From CAZTJA01 sp964613745 (lineage in GTDB: Bacteria > Desulfobacterota > Desulfomonilia > Desulfomonilales > Desulfomonilaceae), in NCBI GenBank assembly GCA_964613745.1, contig CAZTJA010000005.1, positions 1-64,000 of the forward strand: a stretch of 64,000 nt of DNA. Direction: 5' to 3'. The position numbers and the translations under genes were made by a program. Below are positions 51,769 through 60,731 of this stretch, piece after piece. The notes beneath the pieces are model-generated. The model was not told where the DNA came from and did not search any database. It worked only from the letters and a program-made list of their open reading frames with translations. The stretch's first letter is position 1. Each line of letters begins with the position of its first letter.

Positions 51769-51823
51769 AATATTTATTGTGGTCCAATATAATGTCGGCT
51801 GAACTAATGTTCAAGAGAATCAA

Positions 51824-52669
51824 ATGATTGTGACTTTTTGGGGAGTACGCGGGTCAATAGCGACACCCGGTCCGGACACCATAAAATACGGCGGGAATAC
51901 AACCTGCCTTGAAATTACATTGGAATCGGGTCAGCCAATCATTATTGATGCCGGGACCGGAATAAGATGTCTCGGGGACTCGCTCATGTCCCGGAACAAA
52001 CATAGTAAGCTCCTGATGCTCTTGACGCACATACATTGGGATCATATTCTTGGTTTTCCGTTCTTTGCTCCCTTATTTCAGACTAACTGTGGAATCGTTG
52101 TTGATGGATGCCGCAGAGCGATGGAGGGATTACGGAGGGTTTTTAGTTCCAATCATGTTGATGGGACATGGCCCCTAAGATTCGAGGATCTTAAAGCTCG
52201 AATCGAAGCTCATCCTGAAATTTTGAACAATCCAATTGAAGTCGACGGCGCGGTGATTGAGGCTCATCCATTGCATCATCCGCAAGGCGGTGTGGGTTTT
52301 AAATTTCGGGAGAATGGAAAAACCCTGGTATTTCTGACGGATAACGAATTGCTTGATCCAGGTTGGAAAGGTGCGTCTTTTCAACATTTCGTAAAGTTTT
52401 GTTCAGGAGCTGATGTGCTCATACATGATTGTCAGTACCTGCATTCTGAAATCGAAACCAAACGGGGCTGGGGGCATTCGGATACAAAATCAACCGCAGA
52501 TTTAGCCTTTGAAGCTGGGGTTGACAAGTTGATATTGTTTCATCATGATCCGTGGCGAAAAGATCGGCAGGTCGAGTTTCTCGTTGCCGAATGTGAAAGA
52601 TTCTTAAAGGAAAAACGTTCGGGTATTTCCGTGTCGGCCGCCCAAGAAGGAAGCTCTTTTAACCTTTAA
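51824..52669 (+). CDS. MBL-fold metallohydrolase (phosphodiesterase-like)
   Basis: A 281-aa metallo-beta-lactamase-fold protein beginning with MIVTFWGVRGSIATPGPDTIKYGGNTTCLEI, a common start of cAMP-phosphodiesterase/PhnP-like hydrolases. The zinc motif is THIHWDH (His69, 71, Asp73, His74); LIHDCQYLHSE, HSDTKST and LFHHDP supply further ligands. The substrate is unknown. It begins a plus-strand run continuing with the ClpS-like gene. Confidence 0.87.
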   Translation: MIVTFWGVRGSIATPGPDTIKYGGNTTCLEITLESGQPIIIDAGTGIRCLGDSLMSRNKHSKLLMLLTHIHWDHILGFPFFAPLFQTNCGIVVDGCRRAMEGLRRVFSSNHVDGTWPLRFEDLKARIEAHPEILNNPIEVDGAVIEAHPLHHPQGGVGFKFRENGKTLVFLTDNELLDPGWKGASFQHFVKFCSGADVLIHDCQYLHSEIETKRGWGHSDTKSTADLAFEAGVDKLILFHHDPWRKDRQVEFLVAECERFLKEKRSGISVSAAQEGSSFNL

Positions 52670-52720
52670 GAATCAATCTCGAGTTTGACGTTTTTAATTT
52701 TTAGTGGAAAGCATCTCTAA

Positions 52721-53089
52721 TTGGAATCTCTATCGGAATTATCTCTCTCAAGTTCGACGACTTGCCATTGTTATACGTCGGTGACCAGGAAGCCGGTACT
52801 AAGTATAGATCCAACTGAAGATCCGGATAAATCGACGCATGGTGAAGGTTTGTATGAAGTCAGGATGATTAACAATGATTACAACACCTACGAAGAAGTT
52901 ATGACGGTCACGATGATGACACTGAACATAAGCGAGGAACAGGCTTATTCCATAGCATGGGAAATCGATCATCTCGGCTCGTGTGTAGTTGCGCATGCAC
53001 CGCTGGAAACCGCTGAGCGCCTAGCTTGTTTGATCCGCACAATCGGCATAGAAGTACAGGTGAATCCTGTGGGTCTTGAATTGACGTGA
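52721..53089 (+). CDS. ClpS-like protease adaptor
   Basis: A 122-aa protein whose residues 44-120 match the ClpS fold (YEVRMINNDYNTYEEVMTVTMMTLNISEEQAYSIAWEIDHLGSCVV...RTIGIEVQVNP). ClpS delivers N-degron substrates to ClpAP. The metal/N-terminus-binding His is kept (His84), but the usual Asn-Asp-Asp is Asn51-Asn52-Asp53. The N-terminal 43 residues are Ser-rich and not typical. The start (TTG) is uncertain. No clpA is nearby. Neighbours are an MBL hydrolase and glycosyltransferases. Confidence 0.78.
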   Translation: MESLSELSLSSSTTCHCYTSVTRKPVLSIDPTEDPDKSTHGEGLYEVRMINNDYNTYEEVMTVTMMTLNISEEQAYSIAWEIDHLGSCVVAHAPLETAERLACLIRTIGIEVQVNPVGLELT

Positions 53090-53160
53090 GCCTAGTGTCC
53101 GATAACATATATTATGTAAACTCACAAATCCCATCGGCAACTTGAAGAAGTATCTTTTCT

Positions 53161-53979
53161 ATGACCATGCATGATCCTCTCGAGTCCTCCTTTGTCGCTC
53201 CAAAACAATCACTAAGCGTCGTCGTAATCACTAAGGATGAAGAAGACCGAATCGAACGCCTTCTCAAGAGTGTAGCTTTTGCGGATGAGATCATTGTAGT
53301 GGATTCGGGCAGCACCGATGCTACGGTAAATATTGCCCGGTACAACGGTGCACAGGTTGTGTACCGGGAATGGACCGATTACGTTGACCAGAAGCAGTAT
53401 GCAATGGGTCTTGCGAATTGTGAATGGATACTGAATCTTGATGCCGACGAGGAAATCTCCCAAGAATCCGCAAACGAAATTCGTGATGCCGTGCAATCGT
53501 CCCCCGCCCATGTATCAGGTTTTTCACTGCCTCGGATTAGCAAATACCTGAATCGCTGGATACGACACGGCGGTTGGTACCCGGACCGAAAAATCAGATT
53601 GGTACGGCGAGGAGCATCCAAATGGATCGGTGACGGCCTTCACGAAAAACTTGAAGTTTCGGGAGAAGTCCGTGATTTGCGGAACCCTATTCTTCATTAC
53701 GTCTATCGGGACATTTCAGACCAGATTGCAACGATGAATAGGTTCTCCACTATAGTGGCTGAAAGCAACGGTAAGAGGAGAAGCGGATTATACGTCCTCT
53801 TTGGGATCGTGCATTCGTTGGGAAAATTTCTTGAATGCGCCGTATGGAAATTGGGTATTCTCGACGGAATTCCCGGCCTTATTATCGCAGTTAATAGTTC
53901 TTTTTATATTTTTCAGAAGCATGCCAAAGCTTGGGAGAGATCTTTACCCAATACATCAAAGAATTCCAGTCGCAATTAG
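53161..53979 (+). CDS. Family 2 glycosyltransferase (WaaE-like)
   Basis: A 272-aa GT-A enzyme of the LPS-core type that adds a sugar to a glycan acceptor, near WaaE/KdtX. Motifs: LSVVVITKDEEDRIERLLKSVAFADEIIVVDSGSTDATVNIA, the DxD-type LNLDADEEIS, and RHGGWYPDRKIRLVRRGASKWIGDGLHEKL. A C-terminal helix may touch the membrane. A GT4 enzyme follows 21 bp later, so both probably act on lipopolysaccharide. Confidence 0.92.
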   Translation: MTMHDPLESSFVAPKQSLSVVVITKDEEDRIERLLKSVAFADEIIVVDSGSTDATVNIARYNGAQVVYREWTDYVDQKQYAMGLANCEWILNLDADEEISQESANEIRDAVQSSPAHVSGFSLPRISKYLNRWIRHGGWYPDRKIRLVRRGASKWIGDGLHEKLEVSGEVRDLRNPILHYVYRDISDQIATMNRFSTIVAESNGKRRSGLYVLFGIVHSLGKFLECAVWKLGILDGIPGLIIAVNSSFYIFQKHAKAWERSLPNTSKNSSRN

Positions 53980-54000
53980 TTACTGTAAGGTAATCGTATT

Positions 54001-55197
54001 TTGGACAATAAGCCCAGAATTGCTCTAGCAATTGAAAACTTCAGCAGGTTCGGCGGCGGCGCCGAGTCCTATTCAGTCGAATTGAGCCGCACTCTGGTTA
54101 ATAAAGGTTGGGATGTCCATCTATTTGGATATTCATGGGATGGCGATCCTGCAGAAGCAAGCTTTCACAAATTGTCGAGTTTGCCGAAATGGATTCCTCC
54201 ATCGATAAGAATTCTTCATTTTGCAGTCCAGCACAAGAAATTGGTTTCATCTGAGCATTTCGATATTGTACTTGGGTTTGGGAACACAATCCTTATGAAT
54301 GTTTACCAGAGCCACGGAGGAGTCCACGAATATAGCACCGCTCGAAAATTAATGGCTGTTCGCAACCCATTACTAAGATTCATTAAGAGAATGGCAGTTC
54401 AGATTACCCCAAAGTATTATGTTCGGTCATGGATTGAATCCGCCCCGTTTCGATCTCCCAAGTCGGTAGAGATAATTGCTATTTCAGACATGGTAAAATT
54501 GGATATGGCCAAATATTTTGGTGTACAGAAAGACAAGGTCCGCCTGGTTTATAACGGCATCGATATTGGTCGGTTTGGAAATCCCGTTTCTCACATCAGA
54601 AGAGAATTGAGAGCCAATTGGGGATTCAAGAGTGACTCGCCGTTGTTTCTTTTTATGGCATATGATTTTCGGAAAAAAGGAGTCCGATTTCTCATCGAGG
54701 CGGCCGGAATTCTCAAGAAAAAGATTGGAAGCGGTCGCAAATTTGGGATTGTAGTAGCGGGAGGAAATCCGGATTCAAAGCTGCAAAAGCTGGTTCGAAG
54801 ATTTGAATTGGAAGAATATACGGTATTTCCGGGGCCTACTCGCGACCCAGAGGACTTCTACCAAGCCTGCGATGTGTTTGTTTTACCAACTTTTTACGAT
54901 GCTTGTTCTCTTGTTGTTTTTGAAGCGATGGCGGCAGGTGTTCCGGTGATTACTACCCAATATAACGGGGCAAGCGGAATAATAACACCTGGATCCGATG
55001 GGTTCGTGCTTGGTGATCCAGCCGATGTTGAAGGTTTGGCGGATGCTATGGAATCTTTCCTCGACCCGGAATTTCGAGCAAAAGCATCAATTCGAGCCCA
55101 TTTGGTTTCGCAACACTATTCAGTACAAGAAAACCATCGCAAGATGCTCAATATATTTAATCGAGTTGCCGGGATTGATCCCCAAAATAATTCTTGA
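54001..55197 (+). CDS. Family 4 glycosyltransferase
   Basis: A 398-aa GT-B glycosyltransferase, probably of lipopolysaccharide core synthesis. N-terminal part: RIALAIENFSRFGGGAESYSVELSRTLVNKGWDVHLF. C-terminal donor-binding part: FMAYDFRKKGVRFLIEAAGIL and FVLPTFYDACSLVVFEAMAAGVPVITTQYNGASGII, with the E-x7-E-type pattern. The start is TTG. Its last 41 bp overlap, on the opposite strand, the 3' end of the cobA-hemD gene. Confidence 0.93.
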   Translation: MDNKPRIALAIENFSRFGGGAESYSVELSRTLVNKGWDVHLFGYSWDGDPAEASFHKLSSLPKWIPPSIRILHFAVQHKKLVSSEHFDIVLGFGNTILMNVYQSHGGVHEYSTARKLMAVRNPLLRFIKRMAVQITPKYYVRSWIESAPFRSPKSVEIIAISDMVKLDMAKYFGVQKDKVRLVYNGIDIGRFGNPVSHIRRELRANWGFKSDSPLFLFMAYDFRKKGVRFLIEAAGILKKKIGSGRKFGIVVAGGNPDSKLQKLVRRFELEEYTVFPGPTRDPEDFYQACDVFVLPTFYDACSLVVFEAMAAGVPVITTQYNGASGIITPGSDGFVLGDPADVEGLADAMESFLDPEFRAKASIRAHLVSQHYSVQENHRKMLNIFNRVAGIDPQNNS

Positions 55198-56713
55198 GGG
55201 CAGAAATAAGACCTTCGATCGTATATTCGGAAGCTTCGATTTGCGGAGAAATGCCGTATTCTCGGAGTGTATTTGATGTCACCGGACCTATGGAGGCGGT
55301 TATCACCTTTTCGAGCAATTTGTTTCCTTCCGGTTCGACCAACTTCATAAAGTGACTAACTGTTGAAGATGACGTAAATGTAATTGCATCAATTTCGCCA
55401 TCGTCAATCATCCTGACAACTGATTGCACATCATCATTCGAAGGAAGCACCGTTCTATAAACCGATACAACGTCTACTTTGCCCCCTAACTTCGTGAGAC
55501 CATCAGGTAAGATTTCACGAGCCTTTTCGGCTCTTGGAATGAGAAATCTTTTTCCGGGAACTCCGATCTTTTCCAGTGACTCCAGTAAACCCTCCGCAAC
55601 AAATTCTTGAGCAATCAATTCAACATGCAAATGTTTGTCTTTCAACTTTGCAGCCGTAATCGGGCCAATTGCCCCTATTCTAGGACCACTGAGTTGACGT
55701 ATGTCGTTTGAAAGAGTGAAAAATCGCTTAAAAAATCTTTCTACGCCATTAACTGATGTGAAGATAACCCAATCGTAACGAGAAATTGAGTTAATGGCTT
55801 CATCCAGATAATTAAAATCTTTCACATCTTCAATTGCAATAGTGGGGAAGAGGATCGGTTCCCCTCCCGCTTTGGTCACACTTTCAGCCATTTTACGAGA
55901 TTGTTCTCGGCTCCTCGTAATCAGAATTTTCTTGCCGAAAAGAGGCTTTCTTTCGAACCAGTCGAGCTTTTCATGTAGGCCTACGACTGTTCCCACAACC
56001 AACACAGCTGGTGCGGCAAATTTCCTTCTTTCAGCTTCTGCAGGTATTTTTTTGAGTGTCGAAAACAAAGATTGCTGTTTAGGAGTAGTGCCCCATCTCA
56101 CTAGGGCCGCAGGTGTGTTGGGGTCTTTACCTGCTTTTATAAGGGATGCGGAAATATTCTCTATGTTCTTCACACCCATAAGAAATACGAGAGTGCCCGG
56201 ATTCTCAGCCAGGTTGTGCCAGTTCATCGCGCTCTCTTCTTTCGTGGGATCCTCGTGACCTGTTATGAACGTGACCTGTGATGCGTGGTCTCTATGGGTT
56301 ACCGGTATTCCTGCATAAGCCGGAGCAGATATGGCTGAAGTGATCCCGGGCACAACTTCGAAGGGTATGCCTGCTTGTACCAATTCTTCCGCTTCTTCTC
56401 CGCCGCGGCCAAAAACGTAAGGGTCTCCACCTTTTAGACGGCAGACACTTTTTCCCTCTTTTGCTTTCGATATGATGAGGGAATTGATATCCGTTTGTTC
56501 CAGTGTGTGATTCTTTCCCTTTTTACCCACATAAATTAATTCGGCATCTTTTCTTGCAAATTGTTGCCAAAAATTGCCGGCAAGGTAGTCATGAACAATG
56601 ACATCAGCCGAACTGATTAATTCCATACCTTTGATAGTAAGGAGGCCCGAATCTCCGGGTCCCGATCCTACGAGATAGACTGTTCCGGGCGAATTTTGCG
56701 TATGATTAGACAT
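55157..56713 (-). CDS. Uroporphyrinogen-III C-methyltransferase / uroporphyrinogen-III synthase fusion
   Basis: Two-domain tetrapyrrole enzyme of 518 aa. The first half is the SUMT/CobA methyltransferase (VYLVGSGPGDSGLLTIKG, VCRLKGGDPYVFGRGGEEAEEL, HRDHASQVTFITGHE), making precorrin-2. The second half, from about residue 255, is HemD (ILITRSREQSRKMAESVTKAGGEPILFPTIAI, ITFTSSSTVSHFM, ASIGPVTSNTLREYG), which closes the macrocycle. The fusion is common in Clostridia and Desulfobacterota and feeds siroheme and B12. It lies at the end of the hem cluster. Confidence 0.96.
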   Translation of the reverse strand: MSNHTQNSPGTVYLVGSGPGDSGLLTIKGMELISSADVIVHDYLAGNFWQQFARKDAELIYVGKKGKNHTLEQTDINSLIISKAKEGKSVCRLKGGDPYVFGRGGEEAEELVQAGIPFEVVPGITSAISAPAYAGIPVTHRDHASQVTFITGHEDPTKEESAMNWHNLAENPGTLVFLMGVKNIENISASLIKAGKDPNTPAALVRWGTTPKQQSLFSTLKKIPAEAERRKFAAPAVLVVGTVVGLHEKLDWFERKPLFGKKILITRSREQSRKMAESVTKAGGEPILFPTIAIEDVKDFNYLDEAINSISRYDWVIFTSVNGVERFFKRFFTLSNDIRQLSGPRIGAIGPITAAKLKDKHLHVELIAQEFVAEGLLESLEKIGVPGKRFLIPRAEKAREILPDGLTKLGGKVDVVSVYRTVLPSNDDVQSVVRMIDDGEIDAITFTSSSTVSHFMKLVEPEGNKLLEKVITASIGPVTSNTLREYGISPQIEASEYTIEGLISALKNYFGDQSRQLD

Positions 56714-56799
56714 GCTCTTAAATCGAACTCCATATGTGGTGCTGATGGGAATGAAAGCTGCTGTACGTCGGAGAAAGATAGTTACGGCACGGATTCAGA

Positions 56800-57744
56800 C
56801 TAGCTTGCAGGCCCTGCCGTCCAACCTTCGGGAAATACCTCGCGAAGAATCCGCTCCGCACCCATTGAAATCAACTGGTCTGCCAAATCGGTTCCCACAT
56901 TCTGAGAAAGGGATTCCGTGTCGATCTCATGTTTGATGATTTCGGTGCCGTCCGGATGAACAACCGCTCCGCTCAGTATGGTTCTTCCATTTTTCCGGAT
57001 GGCGTGAGCCGCCATTGGAACCTGACATCCACCTCCCATGCGTCGCAGAAATGCTCGCTCAATGAGAACGCACCTAGCGGTCTGTTCATCGTTCAGGTGT
57101 TTGATCAGGGTTTCAGTCTCGGGATCATTTTCTCTAGTTTCAATAGCGAGTGCACCCTGCCCTATAGCCGGAATCATGAAGTCAGTGTCCAGAAAAGCAG
57201 AAATTTTTTCGGCAAATTGCATTCGCTTAACTCCGGCTGCCGCCAGAATGACTCCTGCAAGATTTTCCGATTGGATTTTTCGTATTCTGGTTTCGACATT
57301 TCCGCGAATTGAAACCACATCAAGTGTAGGAAATCGAATGAGGAGGAAAGCTCGCCTTCGGAGGCTGGAGGTTCCAATCTTCTCCCCGGGTCCAATCTCT
57401 TCAAGTTGACGTCCATCTCGTGAAATGAACACATCTCTGGGGTCTTCTCGCTTGACCACAACGGCTAATTTGAGGCCGACCGGAAGATCGGTAGGAAGAT
57501 CTTTCATCGAATGGACGGCTACATCCGCTTCATTCGCCAGGAGCGCCTCTTCAATTTCCTTTGTGAACAATCCTTTGGTCCCGATTTTCGCAAGAGGAGT
57601 ATCGAGAATCTTATCACCCTGAGTCTTAATGACTTTCAGTTGGACCGTAAGATTTGGGTGAACCTTTTCTATTTCAGAAGCAACAAACCTGGCTTGCCAG
57701 AGCGCAAGAGCGCTGCCTCTAGTTGCTATGGTAAGTTTCGTCAT
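56800..57744 (-). CDS. hemC: Porphobilinogen deaminase (hydroxymethylbilane synthase)
   Basis: Joins four porphobilinogens to hydroxymethylbilane. The 314-aa protein has TIATRGSALALWQARFV, MKDLPTDLP, KIGTSSLRRRA, GQGALAIETR and the dipyrromethane-cofactor cysteine in RRMGGGCQVPMAAHA. Its start lies inside the 3' end of hemA (26-bp overlap), so translation is probably coupled. Confidence 0.97.
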   Translation of the reverse strand: MTKLTIATRGSALALWQARFVASEIEKVHPNLTVQLKVIKTQGDKILDTPLAKIGTKGLFTKEIEEALLANEADVAVHSMKDLPTDLPVGLKLAVVVKREDPRDVFISRDGRQLEEIGPGEKIGTSSLRRRAFLLIRFPTLDVVSIRGNVETRIRKIQSENLAGVILAAAGVKRMQFAEKISAFLDTDFMIPAIGQGALAIETRENDPETETLIKHLNDEQTARCVLIERAFLRRMGGGCQVPMAAHAIRKNGRTILSGAVVHPDGTEIIKHEIDTESLSQNVGTDLADQLISMGAERILREVFPEGWTAGPAS

Positions 57745-59053
57745 GAAGTATGTCGTTCTCAGTAGTTTCTAAATCGTGGGACAAACCATTTAGTTTGAAT
57801 AGCCGTTGAGTTAAATCAACGTAATCACTATTTTTGGATCGAGATGAGGTTTTTTTCAGAAAAGTGATTGGATCATGAGCAACCTTGTTCATTATCGATT
57901 TCGTCAACATTTCTATGATTTCCCGCTCTTCAGGGCCGAGTTTAGATAATTTCCCGTTCAGCCTGGAAAGCTCACCTTGCCGAATGGATTCTAGCTTTTG
58001 CCGCAAAGCTACTATTGTCGATGTGGATTCAAGTGATTGCAACCACTTCATGTATTTATCGGTTTCATCACGGACGATCTCTTCACCTTTCAGGGCTTCT
58101 TTTTTGCGCTCACCGATATTTTCTTCCACTACTGCCTGCAGATCGTCAATATTATAGAGGTAAACGCCATCAAGATCATTCACCTCGGGGTCTACATCTC
58201 GCGGTATGGCAATGTCTATAAGGAATACAGGCCGATAACGGCGCTTCTTCATTACAGACTTCATTTCGGAACTCCGAAGTATAGGTTCACAGCTTCCGGT
58301 GGAGGTTATAACTACATCCGCGTCCGCTACTGCGTCGTAAATTCCTTCAAGCTCTACGGCGCATCCTTGCAATCTATCCGCCAGAATACATGCATTCTCA
58401 TATGTTCTGTTTACTACCGTGACCGGCTTATCAACATGGCTAATCAAATGTTTTGCAGCTAACTCGGCCATTTCACCGGCCCCGATAAGCAGAACCGACT
58501 TATCGTTCAAGTCACCCAATATTTTCTTGGCCAGTTCCACCGCTACATAGGCTACCGAAACGGCGGATAATCCAATTGCCGTTTCGGTCCGAACACGTTT
58601 TGCCGAAAAAAAAGCTCGGTGGAGCAGCCTGTTCAGAATTGGTCCGGTTGCATTAACATCCGCAGCTCTTCTATAACTCTCTTTAACCTGCCCCAGAATC
58701 TGAGGTTCGCCCAGCACCATTGAATCCAGCCCGGAGGCTACCCTAAAAAGGTGAGTTACCGCATCAGAGTTCAATTTACTGTATAGATGGTTTTCGAAAG
58801 TCTCGCGGTCTGTATCGTGGACGGAAAAGATCATCTCTACAACACGATCAGGTGTATTTTCCAGATCGGAAACACAGGCTATAACCTCAGCTCGATTGCA
58901 CGTGGAGAGTATCATTATTTCTTCAAGTCCGGGGATTTTCATAAAACGCTGAGTGATGGTACCTTCGCCGTTACCTGGGAACGATATCTTTTCTCTGAGC
59001 TCGACAGGGGCGGTTTTATGATTGAGCCCTACTATTAAGATCCCTCTGTTCAT
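57719..59053 (-). CDS. hemA: Glutamyl-tRNA reductase
   Basis: First enzyme of the C5 route to 5-aminolevulinate: reduces glutamyl-tRNA. The 444-aa protein has GLNHKTAPVELREKISF, the catalytic cysteine in ILSTCNRAEV, the NADPH-binding VLLIGAGEMAELAAKHL, and a C-terminal dimerisation region. It overlaps the HemX-like gene by 4 bp and hemC by 26 bp. Confidence 0.97.
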   Translation of the reverse strand: MNRGILIVGLNHKTAPVELREKISFPGNGEGTITQRFMKIPGLEEIMILSTCNRAEVIACVSDLENTPDRVVEMIFSVHDTDRETFENHLYSKLNSDAVTHLFRVASGLDSMVLGEPQILGQVKESYRRAADVNATGPILNRLLHRAFFSAKRVRTETAIGLSAVSVAYVAVELAKKILGDLNDKSVLLIGAGEMAELAAKHLISHVDKPVTVVNRTYENACILADRLQGCAVELEGIYDAVADADVVITSTGSCEPILRSSEMKSVMKKRRYRPVFLIDIAIPRDVDPEVNDLDGVYLYNIDDLQAVVEENIGERKKEALKGEEIVRDETDKYMKWLQSLESTSTIVALRQKLESIRQGELSRLNGKLSKLGPEEREIIEMLTKSIMNKVAHDPITFLKKTSSRSKNSDYVDLTQRLFKLNGLSHDLETTENDILHDETYHSN

Positions 59054-59907
59054 GGCAGGCCGTTCCAGGATACCAGACGAGGCATGCTGAAGGCATGATG
59101 CCCACCGAGCAGCGCACTAACTCCTAAAAACGTAAACATGACCAGCATAAAACCTAGAATTGCCAGAATTGCCGCTTTTTTTCCTCTCCATCCAAGAGCC
59201 AACCTCTGGTGAATCATTCCAGCGTATGCGAACCAAGTTATGAGACTCCACGTTTCTTTTGGATCCCAGCTCCAGAATTGGCCCCAGGCACTATTTGCCC
59301 ACAGTGCTCCCGAAATTATTCCTAGGGTGAGCAAGAAAAAACCTATCGGTAAACCTCTGCGATTAATCATGTCCAGTGTTTCGAGTGACGGAAGGAGCTT
59401 ATGTATCCTACCGAGGCGTTTCCTTTTTATTAATCTTTCCTGTAAGATATACATTATTCCGCCGATTGCCATAAGAGCAAACACCCCATTACCCGCAATT
59501 GCAAAGGAAACGTGAATTGGTAACCACCAGCTCCTCAGTATTGGTACTAAAGGCATTTTGATTTGATATGAAATCGTGTAGGCGGCAATCAGAATCACGG
59601 TCACGAATGGCGTTGCCAAAGATACTGGAATAGGGCTTGGATCTCGCGATCTCAATGCAAAGAGCAAAGCCGGTCCCATTACCAACCATGCAAAAAAAGA
59701 AAGGGCATCGAACATTGTGGCGAGCGGAAAAAAACCTGAAAATATGGCTCTGTGCAATATTGATAAAGTATGGGCCGCGTAGCCGGCGACAGCGGGAATG
59801 GATCCTATAAACGCTCGACTATCGGTCAGTAAAATTAGAAAAATCAAATAGCCGGCTGACGCAAGAATATAGAGTAGGACGGCTATCTGAAAAAATACTA
59901 AATCCAA
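59050..59907 (-). CDS. CcsA/HemX-type membrane protein next to hemA
   Basis: A 285-aa, eight-helix membrane protein of the cytochrome c assembly family, with WWD motif SAWGQFWSWDPKETWSLITWFAYAGMIH. Encoded directly before hemA, it corresponds to HemX, which in Bacillus affects the level of glutamyl-tRNA reductase; a role in cytochrome assembly is equally possible. It starts with TTG immediately after the upstream stop (TAA then TTG) and overlaps hemA by 4 bp. A second family member is at 14740-15561. Confidence 0.9.
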   Translation of the reverse strand: MDLVFFQIAVLLYILASAGYLIFLILLTDSRAFIGSIPAVAGYAAHTLSILHRAIFSGFFPLATMFDALSFFAWLVMGPALLFALRSRDPSPIPVSLATPFVTVILIAAYTISYQIKMPLVPILRSWWLPIHVSFAIAGNGVFALMAIGGIMYILQERLIKRKRLGRIHKLLPSLETLDMINRRGLPIGFFLLTLGIISGALWANSAWGQFWSWDPKETWSLITWFAYAGMIHQRLALGWRGKKAAILAILGFMLVMFTFLGVSALLGGHHAFSMPRLVSWNGLP

Positions 59908-60603
59908 TTATTGTTCCTGACACTGCGAATCTGAGGCAGTCTTGAGCACGGCTTCAGCATCTAAAATTGGAGGCAGAATTGCTTGTAGAATTTCAAGAGC
60001 TCTTTTTGTGTCATTCGATTTGATAGCTTCAAGTAGTTGCGAATCGACAACATCGAGAAATATTTGCTTGTTGGAGTCAGATGAAGAGCCCATTGCGAGA
60101 ACACGTTTTCTAAGTTCCGCCATTAATCGGGTCATCTCGGCGTATTCCGGACCAAAGCGCCTTGACAAATCCTCTCGAATTCGCCGGGCCAAGGCGGGAG
60201 AAGACCCTCCGGTGCTCACTGCTATCATGAGATCTCCCTGCATGATCACGGCGGGAACGATGAATGTACAAAGATCGGGTACATCGGCGATATTACATGG
60301 TATCTTTCTCTTGGCCGCTGAGTTGTAAATTTCAATATTCACGTTTCGAGAATTCGTTGTTCCGAAAACAAGCAAAGTATCAGGGTACGAGTCCAGGATT
60401 GTATCTTCAAAGGGAGTCTTGTGAACTGTGATTTGCTCCCGCTCGGCTAATAACTGGAGATCAGGGTCCAGTTCGGGGCTGACAACGGAGACCTTTGCCC
60501 CACATTCCAGAAGGCTCGTCACTTTGCGCAAAGCCACCCTTCCCCCTCCAACTACCAGCACCTGCTTGTTTTCAAGATTCATCATAACTGGATAAGGTTT
60601 CAA
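59908..60603 (-). CDS. Precorrin-2 dehydrogenase / sirohydrochlorin ferrochelatase (Met8/CysG-N type)
   Basis: Oxidises precorrin-2 to sirohydrochlorin and may insert iron to give siroheme. The 231-aa protein begins with the NAD-binding KQVLVVGGGRVALRKVTSLLECGAKVSVVSPEL, followed by VFGTTNSRNVNIEIYNSAAKRKIPCNIADVPDLCTFIVPAVI and the phosphoserine-region STGGSSPALARRIREDL. It heads the tetrapyrrole operon (Met8, HemX, hemA, hemC, cobA-hemD). Confidence 0.94.
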   Translation of the reverse strand: MKPYPVMMNLENKQVLVVGGGRVALRKVTSLLECGAKVSVVSPELDPDLQLLAEREQITVHKTPFEDTILDSYPDTLLVFGTTNSRNVNIEIYNSAAKRKIPCNIADVPDLCTFIVPAVIMQGDLMIAVSTGGSSPALARRIREDLSRRFGPEYAEMTRLMAELRKRVLAMGSSSDSNKQIFLDVVDSQLLEAIKSNDTKRALEILQAILPPILDAEAVLKTASDSQCQEQ

Positions 60604-60731
60604 GGGCTGAACCTCCTGAAAAACAGTAATTATATCCTACGGAACGAATACGGTCAAACAATGTGAACTGACCGAGTGAGATTCGTCGGAAGATGTACTG
60701 GAAGTCGTAATGAGTGAAGTCTATCGGGTGG

